From UBA5976 sp037137575 (GTDB lineage: Bacteria; Actinomycetota; Actinomycetes; S36-B12; UBA5976), in NCBI GenBank assembly GCA_037137575.1, contig JBAXKB010000040.1, positions 1 to 9,376 on the forward strand: a DNA stretch of 9,376 bases. The letters are read 5' to 3'. Under the pieces are notes generated by a model that was given only the letters and a program-made list of their open reading frames with translations, was not told where the DNA came from and ran no database searches. The position numbers and the translations under genes were made by a program. Below, in pieces: positions 1 through 6,500 of this stretch. Position 1 is the stretch's first letter, and every line of letters begins with the position of its first letter.

Positions 1-1118
1 CTGCTTCACCAACTGCGATACCGGTTCGAATCCAGCAGAAAATTAACGGCAACTGGGTCATGATTGCGACCACAAAAGTTACCCGGTCAGGTAGATGGGG
101 TATCTCATTAGTAGCACCTCCAACCCTGGGCTACCTGGTTTTGCGCGCGGCATATGGCAAGACTAATTCCGCGCATTTTGGAATCCGAGTTGCTTCGCTG
201 CCAAACATTAAAGTTGCTGGCCCAGGCGGTCGCATTGCTGGTGTTGATATCTCGCGTTGGCAGCATACAATTTTGCCGATTAATTTCAAGCGAATGGCAC
301 AAGCGGGCATCGCTTTTGTCTTCATAAAAGGCAGCGACGGAAATCTGTCAGACGACAAAATTACTCGGCCCTTAGCCAATACTGATTCCGCTTCAGTTAA
401 AGCAGCTGGCATGTACGTTGGCTACTACCACTTTGGGCGTGTTCCGGCATCCAACAGCTCCCAAGTTTTGATTGCTAGCGCAAAGAAGCAGGCTGCGCAG
501 GCCTTAGCCCGACTTGCTGAACTTGGTGGCTATGGCGGCTACACATTGCCATACGTGCTCGATATCGAATCTGCCCCGCGTACTGCAACATCTGCAAGTA
601 TCACATTGTGGACTAAGACATGGCTTGATCAGATGTACGCAGCCACCGGGCGTCGCTCCATTGTTTACTCGTACCGCTATTTCCTATCGCGCAAATTTTC
701 TAAAGACAGCGCAACTAACGATTACTTAAGGCAATCAGCGTTATGGCTAGCGCACCCAGGTAACCCAGCCAATCCCAACGTTGTCCCGGGCCACCTCGAT
801 AACAGTCCGGGCTGCTTCCAAACGGCCTGGACATTGCCGGACTGCACTGCAACTTGGAGTTTCTGGCAATACACATCTCGCGGGGATCGTGAACTTTACG
901 GCATTCCTTGGTCCCCGTCCGGTGGGGCGCCATGTCCGGCCGGGACGAACTACTGTTCAACTTTTGTCGCACAGTCGCGCAGACATCTAGATATGAACGT
1001 TTTCAATGGTTCAATTTTTGATTTGATGGCGCTAGCGCAAGGCACATGGTCGCAAACACCAAAGCCCGTTATTACACCGTCACCTTCTCCAACCCCTAAT
1101 CCGACCCCAAAACCCTAA
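1..1118 (+). CDS. Secreted GH25 muramidase (lysozyme family), 5'-truncated by the window edge
   Basis: The product is a probable glycoside hydrolase family 25 1,4-beta-N-acetylmuramidase that cleaves peptidoglycan. The frame is open from base 3 and runs without a stop into the ATG at 60, so the gene starts upstream. The residues around that ATG (IPVRIQQKINGNWVMIATT, then an aromatic/Gly-rich strand pattern) look like an Ig-like beta-sandwich wall or stalk module, not a signal peptide. Counting from Met-60, the GH25 domain begins at about residue 58 with GVDISRWQ (Asp63, Trp67), has FIKGSDG at 88-94, YVGYYHFG at 119-126 and the catalytic DIE motif at Asp168-Glu170 in LPYVLDIES. It closes with WSFWQYTS and HLDMNVFNGS. 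The last roughly 20 residues are a Pro/Ser/Thr tail rich in TP and SP. The signal peptide must lie outside the window. GH25 identity is secure; the physiological target (self wall or competitor) cannot be told. Confidence 0.9.
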   Translation, partial: ASPTAIPVRIQQKINGNWVMIATTKVTRSGRWGISLVAPPTLGYLVLRAAYGKTNSAHFGIRVASLPNIKVAGPGGRIAGVDISRWQHTILPINFKRMAQAGIAFVFIKGSDGNLSDDKITRPLANTDSASVKAAGMYVGYYHFGRVPASNSSQVLIASAKKQAAQALARLAELGGYGGYTLPYVLDIESAPRTATSASITLWTKTWLDQMYAATGRRSIVYSYRYFLSRKFSKDSATNDYLRQSALWLAHPGNPANPNVVPGHLDNSPGCFQTAWTLPDCTATWSFWQYTSRGDRELYGIPWSPSGGAPCPAGTNYCSTFVAQSRRHLDMNVFNGSIFDLMALAQGTWSQTPKPVITPSPSPTPNPTPKP

Positions 1119-1154
1119 GTTTGCGGTACTCGCCAATTCGCCGCTGCCCAAATC

Positions 1155-1168
1155 CCTAGTAATCTAGG
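1155..1168 (+). repeat. Inverted repeat CCTAG-TAAT-CTAGG overlapping the Shine-Dalgarno-like sequence
   Basis: CCTAG (1155-1159) and CTAGG (1164-1168) can pair across a TAAT loop. The 3' arm covers AGG of the AGGAG at 1166-1170 just before the reductase start. The stem is only 5 bp, so it may not fold stably, and if transcription begins at the start codon it would not be in the mRNA at all. Confidence 0.35.
1160..1165 (+). promoter_or_regulatory. Candidate -10 element (TAATCT) for a leaderless reductase mRNA
   Basis: TAATCT fits the TANNNT core of sigma-A -10 elements and ends 7 nt before the GTG at 1173, the distance expected if transcription starts at or next to that codon. The 17-nt-spaced -35 position (1137-1142, TTCGCC) matches TTGACA poorly. 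The AGGAG at 1166-1170 is only 2 nt from the GTG, too close for normal ribosome binding, which favours a leaderless start or a start farther downstream. Confidence 0.35.
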
Positions 1169-1172
1169 AGAT

Positions 1173-2150
1173 GTGATTAATTGCGACATGCTCGTTATCG
1201 GTGCAGGCCCTTCAGGTTTATACGCTGCCTACTACGCAGGTTTCCGTGGATTTTCCGTTGTTGTACTAGACGTTTTGGCCGAACCTGGTGGCCAGATAAC
1301 AGCGATGTATCCCGAAAAAGATATTTACGACATCGCTGGTTTTGCCAAAGTCAAGGGACGTGATTTAGTAAACGGCCTGCTTGAACAAGCCAATCAGTTC
1401 AAGCCGACCTATGTATTGGGCGAACGTGCTGAATCACTTGCCACATCCGAAGAAGGTCCAGTAACTGTAGTAACGGATAAAGGGACCGAAATCACGGCTA
1501 AGACTGTCGTTATCACCGGTGGAATTGGTTCATTTACTCCGCGTGAACTACCAACTGGCAGTGAATTTGCTGGCCGCGGGCTGGTGTACTTCGTCCCTCG
1601 ACTAGAAGAGCACCGCGATAAGGATGTTGTAATTGTTGGTGGCGGCGACTCAGCATTTGACTGGGCACTATCCCTGCACGGAATCGCTAAGTCCATTGCA
1701 ATAGTGCATCGCCGCGACACTTTCCGCGCACATGCCGCAACAGTCAATCAGGTAAAAGCTCTTGGCGTAACGATTATTACGAATAGTGAAGTAACAGCAG
1801 TCGCCGGCACAGACTATGTAACTGGAGTAACTTTGGCTGCCAAAGAAACTGGCGAAGAAACGCACTTACCAGCCGACACTATTGTTGCTGCTCTTGGCTT
1901 TATCGCAAACATTGGTCCTATCTCTGAATGGGGACTAGAGCTGGAAAAGCGACGGATAGTTGTGGACACCACAATGGCGACCAATCTGCCCCGCATTTAT
2001 GCAGCTGGCGACATTACAACGTACAAAGGAAAAGTTGCGCTCATCAGTGTCGGCTTCGGCGAAGCAGGATTAGCGGTTAACAATGCCACACCGTACATCG
2101 ATGACAGTCAAGGTATTTTCCCTGGACATTCAACTGGATCGGCTGAATAA
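1173..2150 (+). CDS. Type-2 ferredoxin/flavodoxin-NADP+ reductase (thioredoxin-reductase-like FNR)
   Basis: This 325-residue flavoprotein probably moves electrons between NADPH and ferredoxin or flavodoxin (EC 1.18.1.2). An FAD-binding Rossmann motif GAGPSG lies at residues 10-15, followed by the FNR2-like stretch GGQITAMYPEK. The second, NADPH-binding nucleotide motif GGGDSA is at 156-161 with HRRD at 179-182 (2'-phosphate recognition). The FAD-closing AAGDI is at 277-281, and PGHS near the C-terminus is typical of the YumC-type family. The redox CxxC of true thioredoxin reductases is absent, so thioredoxin reductase is excluded. The start is a GTG; the alternative is ATG at 1188, which would leave almost nothing before the Rossmann strand, so 1173 is preferred. 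The next gene follows after 2 nt, implying cotranscription. Confidence 0.88.
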   Translation: MINCDMLVIGAGPSGLYAAYYAGFRGFSVVVLDVLAEPGGQITAMYPEKDIYDIAGFAKVKGRDLVNGLLEQANQFKPTYVLGERAESLATSEEGPVTVVTDKGTEITAKTVVITGGIGSFTPRELPTGSEFAGRGLVYFVPRLEEHRDKDVVIVGGGDSAFDWALSLHGIAKSIAIVHRRDTFRAHAATVNQVKALGVTIITNSEVTAVAGTDYVTGVTLAAKETGEETHLPADTIVAALGFIANIGPISEWGLELEKRRIVVDTTMATNLPRIYAAGDITTYKGKVALISVGFGEAGLAVNNATPYIDDSQGIFPGHSTGSAE

Positions 2151-2152
2151 AC

Positions 2153-2668
2153 ATGACCAACCAATTTCCGCACCAAGAGTTTGACGACCTATTAGCCAAC
2201 AACGAGACGTTCGCAGCCGATTTTGCTGATCAGCATCTAACTGGAATCGCAGCCCAGAAACTGGCAATTATTACCTGCATGGATTCACGGATTAGCCCGT
2301 TGGAAATTGTGGGCATGAACCCAGGAGATGTGAAGATTCTGCGTAATGCGGGCGCACGCGTAACCGACGACGTTTTACGTACTTTGATGCTGGCTAGTTT
2401 TCTACTTGGCGTTGAGCGCGTTTTGGTCATGCCTCATACTGAATGCAAAATGGCTTCAGCAACCGAACTGGAAATTCATAATGAAATCTTGAATACCTAC
2501 GGAGTGGATACTCGCTCTGTTGAAATTCGCACGGTTTCCGATCAGTTGGCCGCCCTCACACAAGATGTTGAGCGAATTCGCACTTACCCGCTTTTAGCTA
2601 AAGGTGTCACTGTTGCTGGAGCGATTTACGATGTGCACACGGGTAAATTAAACCCCATCGATATCTAA
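2153..2668 (+). CDS. Small beta-class carbonic anhydrase
   Basis: The 171-residue product should be a cytosolic zinc enzyme interconverting CO2 and bicarbonate. Zinc ligands of the beta class are visible: Cys42, Asp44 and Arg46 in CMDSR, and His95 and Cys98 in HTEC. The segment NPGDVKILRNAGARVTDD after the first motif is typical of the short actinobacterial subfamily (Mycobacterium Rv1284 type). The length matches that subfamily and the protein looks intact, with no signal peptide. It begins 2 nt after the reductase stop with no strong ribosome binding site, so translational coupling is likely. The gene ends 25 nt before the convergent parE stop. Membership of the beta-CA superfamily is sure; catalytic activity is likely but some members of this subfamily are poorly characterised. 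Confidence 0.9.
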   Translation: MTNQFPHQEFDDLLANNETFAADFADQHLTGIAAQKLAIITCMDSRISPLEIVGMNPGDVKILRNAGARVTDDVLRTLMLASFLLGVERVLVMPHTECKMASATELEIHNEILNTYGVDTRSVEIRTVSDQLAALTQDVERIRTYPLLAKGVTVAGAIYDVHTGKLNPIDI

Positions 2669-2693
2669 AACAACAGCTTTGCAAACTCTGCAG

Positions 2694-4802
2694 TTAAGCA
2701 TCGATACGGGTGCGATCTAAAGCTGCCGCGCCTTCAACGATAAATTCTTTACGTGGCGCCACTTCATTGCCCATCAGAAGTTCAAATACACTCTTGGCCG
2801 CCACGACATCCTGCATCGTTATCCGACGCAATGTGCGCTTAGTTGGGTCCATAGTCGTTTCGCGCAGCTGACTCGCATCCATCTCGCCCAAACCCTTGTA
2901 ACGCTGGATTGGTTCTTTCCAACGACGACCTTCCTTGTCAAGGTCGGCAAGGGTCTTACGCATCTGCTCGTCGCTGTAGGTATAAATGACTTCGCCGGAT
3001 TTCTTTCCACTTCCCACAACTTCAATGCGATGAAGTGGCGGCACTGCGGCAAAAACCCGGCCAGATTCCAGCAATGGGTTCAAGTACCGATGAAACAGCG
3101 TCAGGAGCAATGTTCGGATGTGCGCGCCATCGACGTCGGCATCCGCTAAGACAATGATCTTGCCGTAGCGGGCGGCTTCGATATCAAACGATGGACCTGA
3201 TCCACCTCCGATTACTTGAATAATGGATGCGCACTCAGAGTTCTTGAGCATGTCGGCAAGCGAGGCTTTCTGTACATTAAGAATCTTGCCCCGAATTGGC
3301 AGCAGCGCTTGGAACTCACTATTTCGCGCTGACTTAGCCGTACCCAACGCGCTATCCCCTTCGACAATAAATAACTCCGTGAGATTGTTATCTTCACTTC
3401 GACAATCTTTAAGTTTGGCTGGCAATGTTGAGGCCTCAAGCGCTGTTTTTCGACGCTGCGTATCTCTATGTGTTCGAGCCGCAATTCGGGTCCGTGAAGC
3501 ATGCAAAATCTTTTCCAAGATGACTTTGGCAACTGGCTTGGCGCCGCGAGGTGGATTCGTGAACCAATCAGCAAGTTCCTTACTAATCACCGTATTAACA
3601 ATCTTGGTCGCAGCTGGCGTGCCAAGCACTTCTTTAGTCTGACCCTCGAATTGCGGTTCAGCCACCCGAACCGTTACGACTGCCGTTAAACCTTCTTGCA
3701 CATCTTCCTTGGTGACTTGATCATCAGCTGCTTTAAGTAAGCGATTAGTTTTGAGTTGCTCGTTAATCACTTTGACCAGCGCGCGTTCAAAACCAGCAAC
3801 GTGCGTGCCGCCTTTAGGAGTAGCAATGATGTTCACAAACGATTGCATTGCGCTGTCGTAGCCATCGTTCCAAAGCAGCGCCACATCAACACCCATTGTG
3901 CGGCTGACTTCTTGTGAGGTCATGTGTCCGTTATCGTCCAACACTGGAACGGTCTCGTGAAAATTGCCCTGGCCCTGCAAACGCATAACTGGACCAAGAG
4001 CATTGCCTGTTGAAAGGAATTCACAGAACTGTGAAATGCCGCCAGCGTGCTGAAATTGCGCAGTCTCAGGCTTACCGGAACGTTCGTCGGTCACGATTAG
4101 TAGTAGACCCGGCACTAAGAAAGAAGTTTGTCGCGCGCGTGCGTGAATGTCGGCAATGTCGAAAGTCGCGCCAACCGTGAAAATCTGCATGTCTGCCCAG
4201 AAACGGATTCGAGTTCCAGTTGCTGTCTTCTTTGCTGGCTTTCCAATTTTCCTTAGTCCACTTTGTTTGCTGAACGTTCCACTGTCATCTTGGCTTGCGA
4301 ACGACCCTGGGACTCCTCGCCGAAACGACATGGCATGTGTAATTCCGCCACGATCGACTTCAACGTCAAGCCGCGATGAAAGAGCGTTTACCACGCTGGC
4401 GCCAACGCCGTGTAAGCCACCAGATGCGGTGTAGGAAGATCCGCCGAATTTGCCACCGGCATGCAACTTGGTCATAACAACTTCCACGCCAGTCAATTTG
4501 GTTTTGGCCTCTATATCCACTGGAATGCCACGACCATTGTCGTGCACTGTGGCACTGGTATCCGAATGCAGAACAATCTCAATGCGATTGCAGTGACCGC
4601 CAAGTGCTTCATCGACGGAGTTATCAATAATCTCCCACAGACAGTGCTGTAGACCCCTAGAGTCCGTTGAGCCAATGTACATTCCTGGGCGCTTACGGAC
4701 CGCGTCCAAACCTTCAAGAACAAGCAGATTTGCGGCTGAGTAATCGCTCGGCGAAGTAGCAGCTTTTTTACTTGATTTTCCCGAGGAAGAGGTAGTTTTC
4801 AT
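2694..4802 (-). CDS. parE: DNA topoisomerase IV subunit B (ParE; type IIA ATPase subunit)
   Basis: This 702-residue ATPase subunit pairs with ParC to decatenate replicated chromosomes; no parC is in the window. The GHKL ATPase domain has the general base Glu57 and Mg ligand Asn61 in WEIIDNSVDEA, the ATP loop DNGRGIP at 88-94 and the lid GGLHGVG at 128-134. The transducer domain carries the QTK loop at 388-390. The toprim domain has Glu481 in EGDSALG and the acidic triad DADVD at 554-558, followed by PIQRYKGLGEM at 631-641. EGDSALG rather than the usual gyrase EGDSAGG, plus close wording to Streptomyces ParE, supports ParE over GyrB. The first 20 residues are a Ser/Lys-rich extension. The ATG at 4800-4802 has a good AAGGTGG about 7 nt upstream. 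All motifs are intact. Confidence 0.92.
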   Translation of the reverse strand: MKTTSSSGKSSKKAATSPSDYSAANLLVLEGLDAVRKRPGMYIGSTDSRGLQHCLWEIIDNSVDEALGGHCNRIEIVLHSDTSATVHDNGRGIPVDIEAKTKLTGVEVVMTKLHAGGKFGGSSYTASGGLHGVGASVVNALSSRLDVEVDRGGITHAMSFRRGVPGSFASQDDSGTFSKQSGLRKIGKPAKKTATGTRIRFWADMQIFTVGATFDIADIHARARQTSFLVPGLLLIVTDERSGKPETAQFQHAGGISQFCEFLSTGNALGPVMRLQGQGNFHETVPVLDDNGHMTSQEVSRTMGVDVALLWNDGYDSAMQSFVNIIATPKGGTHVAGFERALVKVINEQLKTNRLLKAADDQVTKEDVQEGLTAVVTVRVAEPQFEGQTKEVLGTPAATKIVNTVISKELADWFTNPPRGAKPVAKVILEKILHASRTRIAARTHRDTQRRKTALEASTLPAKLKDCRSEDNNLTELFIVEGDSALGTAKSARNSEFQALLPIRGKILNVQKASLADMLKNSECASIIQVIGGGSGPSFDIEAARYGKIIVLADADVDGAHIRTLLLTLFHRYLNPLLESGRVFAAVPPLHRIEVVGSGKKSGEVIYTYSDEQMRKTLADLDKEGRRWKEPIQRYKGLGEMDASQLRETTMDPTKRTLRRITMQDVVAAKSVFELLMGNEVAPRKEFIVEGAAALDRTRIDA

Positions 4803-4867
4803 GGTTCTTCCACCTTAAATCAGGGTGCCCACTTCCTTGGGTATCCACGCCGTAGTTAAGCCAGCAA

Positions 4868-4884
4868 CGCACAAAGATTGTGCG
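4868..4884. repeat. Perfect inverted repeat CGCACAA-AGA-TTGTGCG in the parE/DUF7455 intergenic region
   Basis: Seven-base arms CGCACAA (4868-4874) and TTGTGCG (4878-4884) surround a 3-nt centre. It lies about 65 nt upstream of parE (minus strand) and about 145 nt upstream of the DUF7455 start. Further half-site-like words follow: TTGTGCAC at 4886-4893 and CGCACA at 4903-4908. It could be an operator for a dimeric regulator or an mRNA hairpin in the parE leader. The hexamer TGTGCG also occurs inside parE (for example near 2834 and 3897), so single copies mean little; only the perfect palindrome is notable. Confidence 0.45.
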
Positions 4885-4970
4885 CTTGTGCACTCGATTT
4901 CACGCACAGCGCAAACGCTCAGGATCTTTTTACTACGCCAAGAGTGAACGATGGTTAGTTCTGCAGGTTT

Positions 4971-4983
4971 TGGGTACAACCCA
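4971..4983. repeat. Inverted repeat TGGGT-ACA-ACCCA upstream of the DUF7455 gene
   Basis: Perfect 5-bp arms around ACA, 45 nt before the DUF7455 start codon, near where its promoter or 5' leader should be. Operator or weak hairpin; no regulator can be named. Confidence 0.3.
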
Positions 4984-5028
4984 CTGCAAGAATTGAACCA
5001 TAGTAGTTACGAAGGGAAGGCACTACTC

Positions 5029-5223
5029 ATGAATGCAACTATCACTCGAACACCACTAACTGTTTCCGACCGTTGCGATCGATGCGGCGCCCAAGCCTTT
5101 GTCCGGGTGTACCTCGGCGAAGGTAATGCGCTACAGTTTTGCGCTCATCACTTCCACGAACATGAAGGCAAACTTCGCGATGTTGCCTTAGACATTCAGG
5201 ACGAGTCTTGCGCACTTAGCTAG
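5029..5223 (+). CDS. Small zinc-finger-like protein of the DUF7455 family
   Basis: A 64-residue protein of unknown function. It reads as the actinobacterial DUF7455 family: PLTVSDRCDRCGAQAFVRVYL, then a CAHHFHEHEGKLRD segment. Cys16 and Cys19 (CDRC) with Cys38 and His41 (CAHH) form a plausible Zn site, with further His residues at 40, 43 and 45; the order is Cys knuckle, short beta hairpin, second knuckle, helix. The frame is open from an ATG at 4951, but the ATG at 5029 is preferred because it has a purine-rich GAAGGGAAGG site with 8-nt spacing and begins where family members usually begin. The neighbouring parE on the opposite strand is a conserved actinobacterial context. Whether it binds RNA polymerase, DNA or another protein is unknown. 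Confidence 0.85.
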   Translation: MNATITRTPLTVSDRCDRCGAQAFVRVYLGEGNALQFCAHHFHEHEGKLRDVALDIQDESCALS

Positions 5224-5230
5224 GCGAGAT

Positions 5231-5250
5231 TTTGCGCACACTTGTGCGAA
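5231..5250. terminator. Possible bidirectional hairpin between convergent genes
   Basis: CGCAC (5235-5239) pairs with GTGCG (5244-5248) around an ACTT loop, extended by TT/AA flanks with one bulged G. It sits in the 62-nt gap between the convergent DUF7455 and DUF3048 genes, where a shared terminator would be expected. Neither strand has a U-tract after the stem, so it would be atypical; it also resembles the CGCACA/TGTGCG palindrome at 4868-4884. Confidence 0.35.
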
Positions 5251-5285
5251 CCTGCGCGTTAGTGATCTAACTAATTGGCTGATTA

Positions 5286-6410
5286 CTATTTAGAACTGCT
5301 TGGCTTTGGCGCAGGCGTCTTGGCTTTAACAACTGTAAACGAGCCGGTATTGGGCACAAGTTCAACCCAAGTCCGACCTGGGTTCAATGCGACAACTTTC
5401 CCAGTCACATCTTTAAGTTGTACCAGTGAGGCCAGTTCTGGCTTTGACCAAGTTACTGATATCGCTTTGCCATCCATCATGACTGTGCCTTTGCCGGTCC
5501 CAGTGAAAACTGTCCGAGGGACAAAGTTGCCTGCTGGGTCGCGATAACCCGCATCCACTGTCTGCACATGCAGGGCCACAAGGTTAGTGAAACCTAACTG
5601 ACGACCATCTTTGCTGGTGTGCGGCGTTGATCCCTCAAACCGAACCCACTCGTGACGTTTTGCACTCCAAGTCCAATTTGGGGTTTCACCATTGCTGAAC
5701 ACCACTCGCGCGCCACTAGCTGGCGTGTAAATCGCTATGGCTGGTTTGGCCGAGGGGCTTGCCGATGGAGCGTCTGTAGGTTTTGGAGTCGCAGTGATTG
5801 TTGGCATCGACCAATCTGTTGAAATTGGGCGGGCAAAAATACCCTTAGTCGGTGAATTCGTATGCGAACTCTGCGCCACTAGTGTTTGCGGATTCAAGAA
5901 TAGATTATGTGGTGCGTAGTGATAGTTGGTGCGATGCATCCCGGGCGCACCTTCAGTCAAAATCTTTACCCCTTTTGGCAAGTTGCCCCGCAAGTAATTC
6001 AGAGTTGGTCGAGCCCCACCTGAGAATACAAAGTAATCAGCAACGGGAGCGGCAATAGATGCATCAACATGGCGGACACTGCGAACAGGCCCAATTTCTT
6101 TTGGAAGTTTCGACTGGAAAATGGTACAGAAACGGGTTATGCCGCCCTCGACTAGTTCTTCAAAAACAATGTCCGCACTATCCAGGCCGGATTGCGGGCG
6201 CACACCAGGATCGTTTTCCACTTTTATCACGAGAACTGGTTTAGTCTGGCTGGCGTTCTTTGATGAAATACCAGTCATTGGCCAAATAGGTAGCGCTGGC
6301 TTGGTCAGACTCGGTGAGGCAGAAGGACCAGCAGTATTAGCGCCCTTTGAGCAGCCGGTTAGAACTAAAGCCATGGAAATAGCAATTACGGCAAACCTAT
6401 TTTTACGCAC
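5286..6410 (-). CDS. DUF3048-family lipoprotein (YerB-like)
   Basis: A 374-residue predicted surface lipoprotein of unknown function. The start is taken as the GTG at 6408-6410, which has AGGAG five bases upstream; the frame is open farther upstream to 6500 but that extension would bury the signal peptide. MRKNRFAVIAISMALVLTGC is a short lipoprotein signal with lipobox LTGC (lipidated Cys20), followed by a Ser/Pro/Ala linker. The N-terminal DUF3048 half carries ENDPGVRPQSGLDSADIVFEEL-like wording and the GPVRS motif at 108-112. The C-terminal half has FTGTGKGTVMMDGKAISVTW and NPGRTWVELVP near the end. A low-complexity insert of Pro/Ser/Ala (about 206-224) divides the halves. It is 90 nt downstream of sigA on the same strand, so it may be partly cotranscribed. 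The C-terminal tail is again Pro/Ser/Lys-rich. Confidence 0.85.
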   Translation of the reverse strand: MRKNRFAVIAISMALVLTGCSKGANTAGPSASPSLTKPALPIWPMTGISSKNASQTKPVLVIKVENDPGVRPQSGLDSADIVFEELVEGGITRFCTIFQSKLPKEIGPVRSVRHVDASIAAPVADYFVFSGGARPTLNYLRGNLPKGVKILTEGAPGMHRTNYHYAPHNLFLNPQTLVAQSSHTNSPTKGIFARPISTDWSMPTITATPKPTDAPSASPSAKPAIAIYTPASGARVVFSNGETPNWTWSAKRHEWVRFEGSTPHTSKDGRQLGFTNLVALHVQTVDAGYRDPAGNFVPRTVFTGTGKGTVMMDGKAISVTWSKPELASLVQLKDVTGKVVALNPGRTWVELVPNTGSFTVVKAKTPAPKPSSSK

Positions 6411-6457
6411 CAAAACTCCTGAGTAATTCGCATTTGTTGTTCCTAGTCTGCCAAATA

Positions 6458-6498
6458 GATGCGAACACCATTCATCTGACACACCACGAGTGCGCATC
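6458..6498 (-). repeat. Imperfect hairpin in the sigA-DUF3048 intergenic region
   Basis: GATGCG (6458-6463) pairs with CGCATC (6493-6498), extended inward by CAC/GTG after a 2-nt bulge, with a loop of about 20 nt. It starts immediately after the sigA stop. No U-tract follows, so it may be an attenuating or stabilising structure rather than a terminator. Weak support. Confidence 0.25.
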
Positions 6499-6500
6499 AA

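Noticed and set aside
23..33. GGTTCGAATCC, resembling a tRNA T-arm
   Set aside because: Only the two inner stem pairs form; the outer positions mismatch and no acceptor or anticodon arm surrounds it. It also lies in the open GH25 reading frame.
2676..2699. GCTT...AAGC with inner TGCA/TGCA as a terminator between the carbonic anhydrase gene and parE
   Set aside because: The stem is short and bulged, lacks a U-tract and overlaps the parE stop; too weak to annotate.
3223..3642. 139-codon plus-strand frame and other long frames inside parE
   Set aside because: These lie opposite or out of frame with a parE that has all catalytic motifs intact; they show no family features.
4951..5028. Upstream extension of the DUF7455 protein from ATG 4951
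   Set aside because: The extra 26 residues are unlike the family N-terminus, and the ATG at 5029 has a much better ribosome binding site.
6411..6500. Upstream extension of the DUF3048 lipoprotein to 6500
   Set aside because: It would put 30 residues ahead of a well-formed lipoprotein signal, whereas the GTG at 6410 has AGGAG at ideal spacing.
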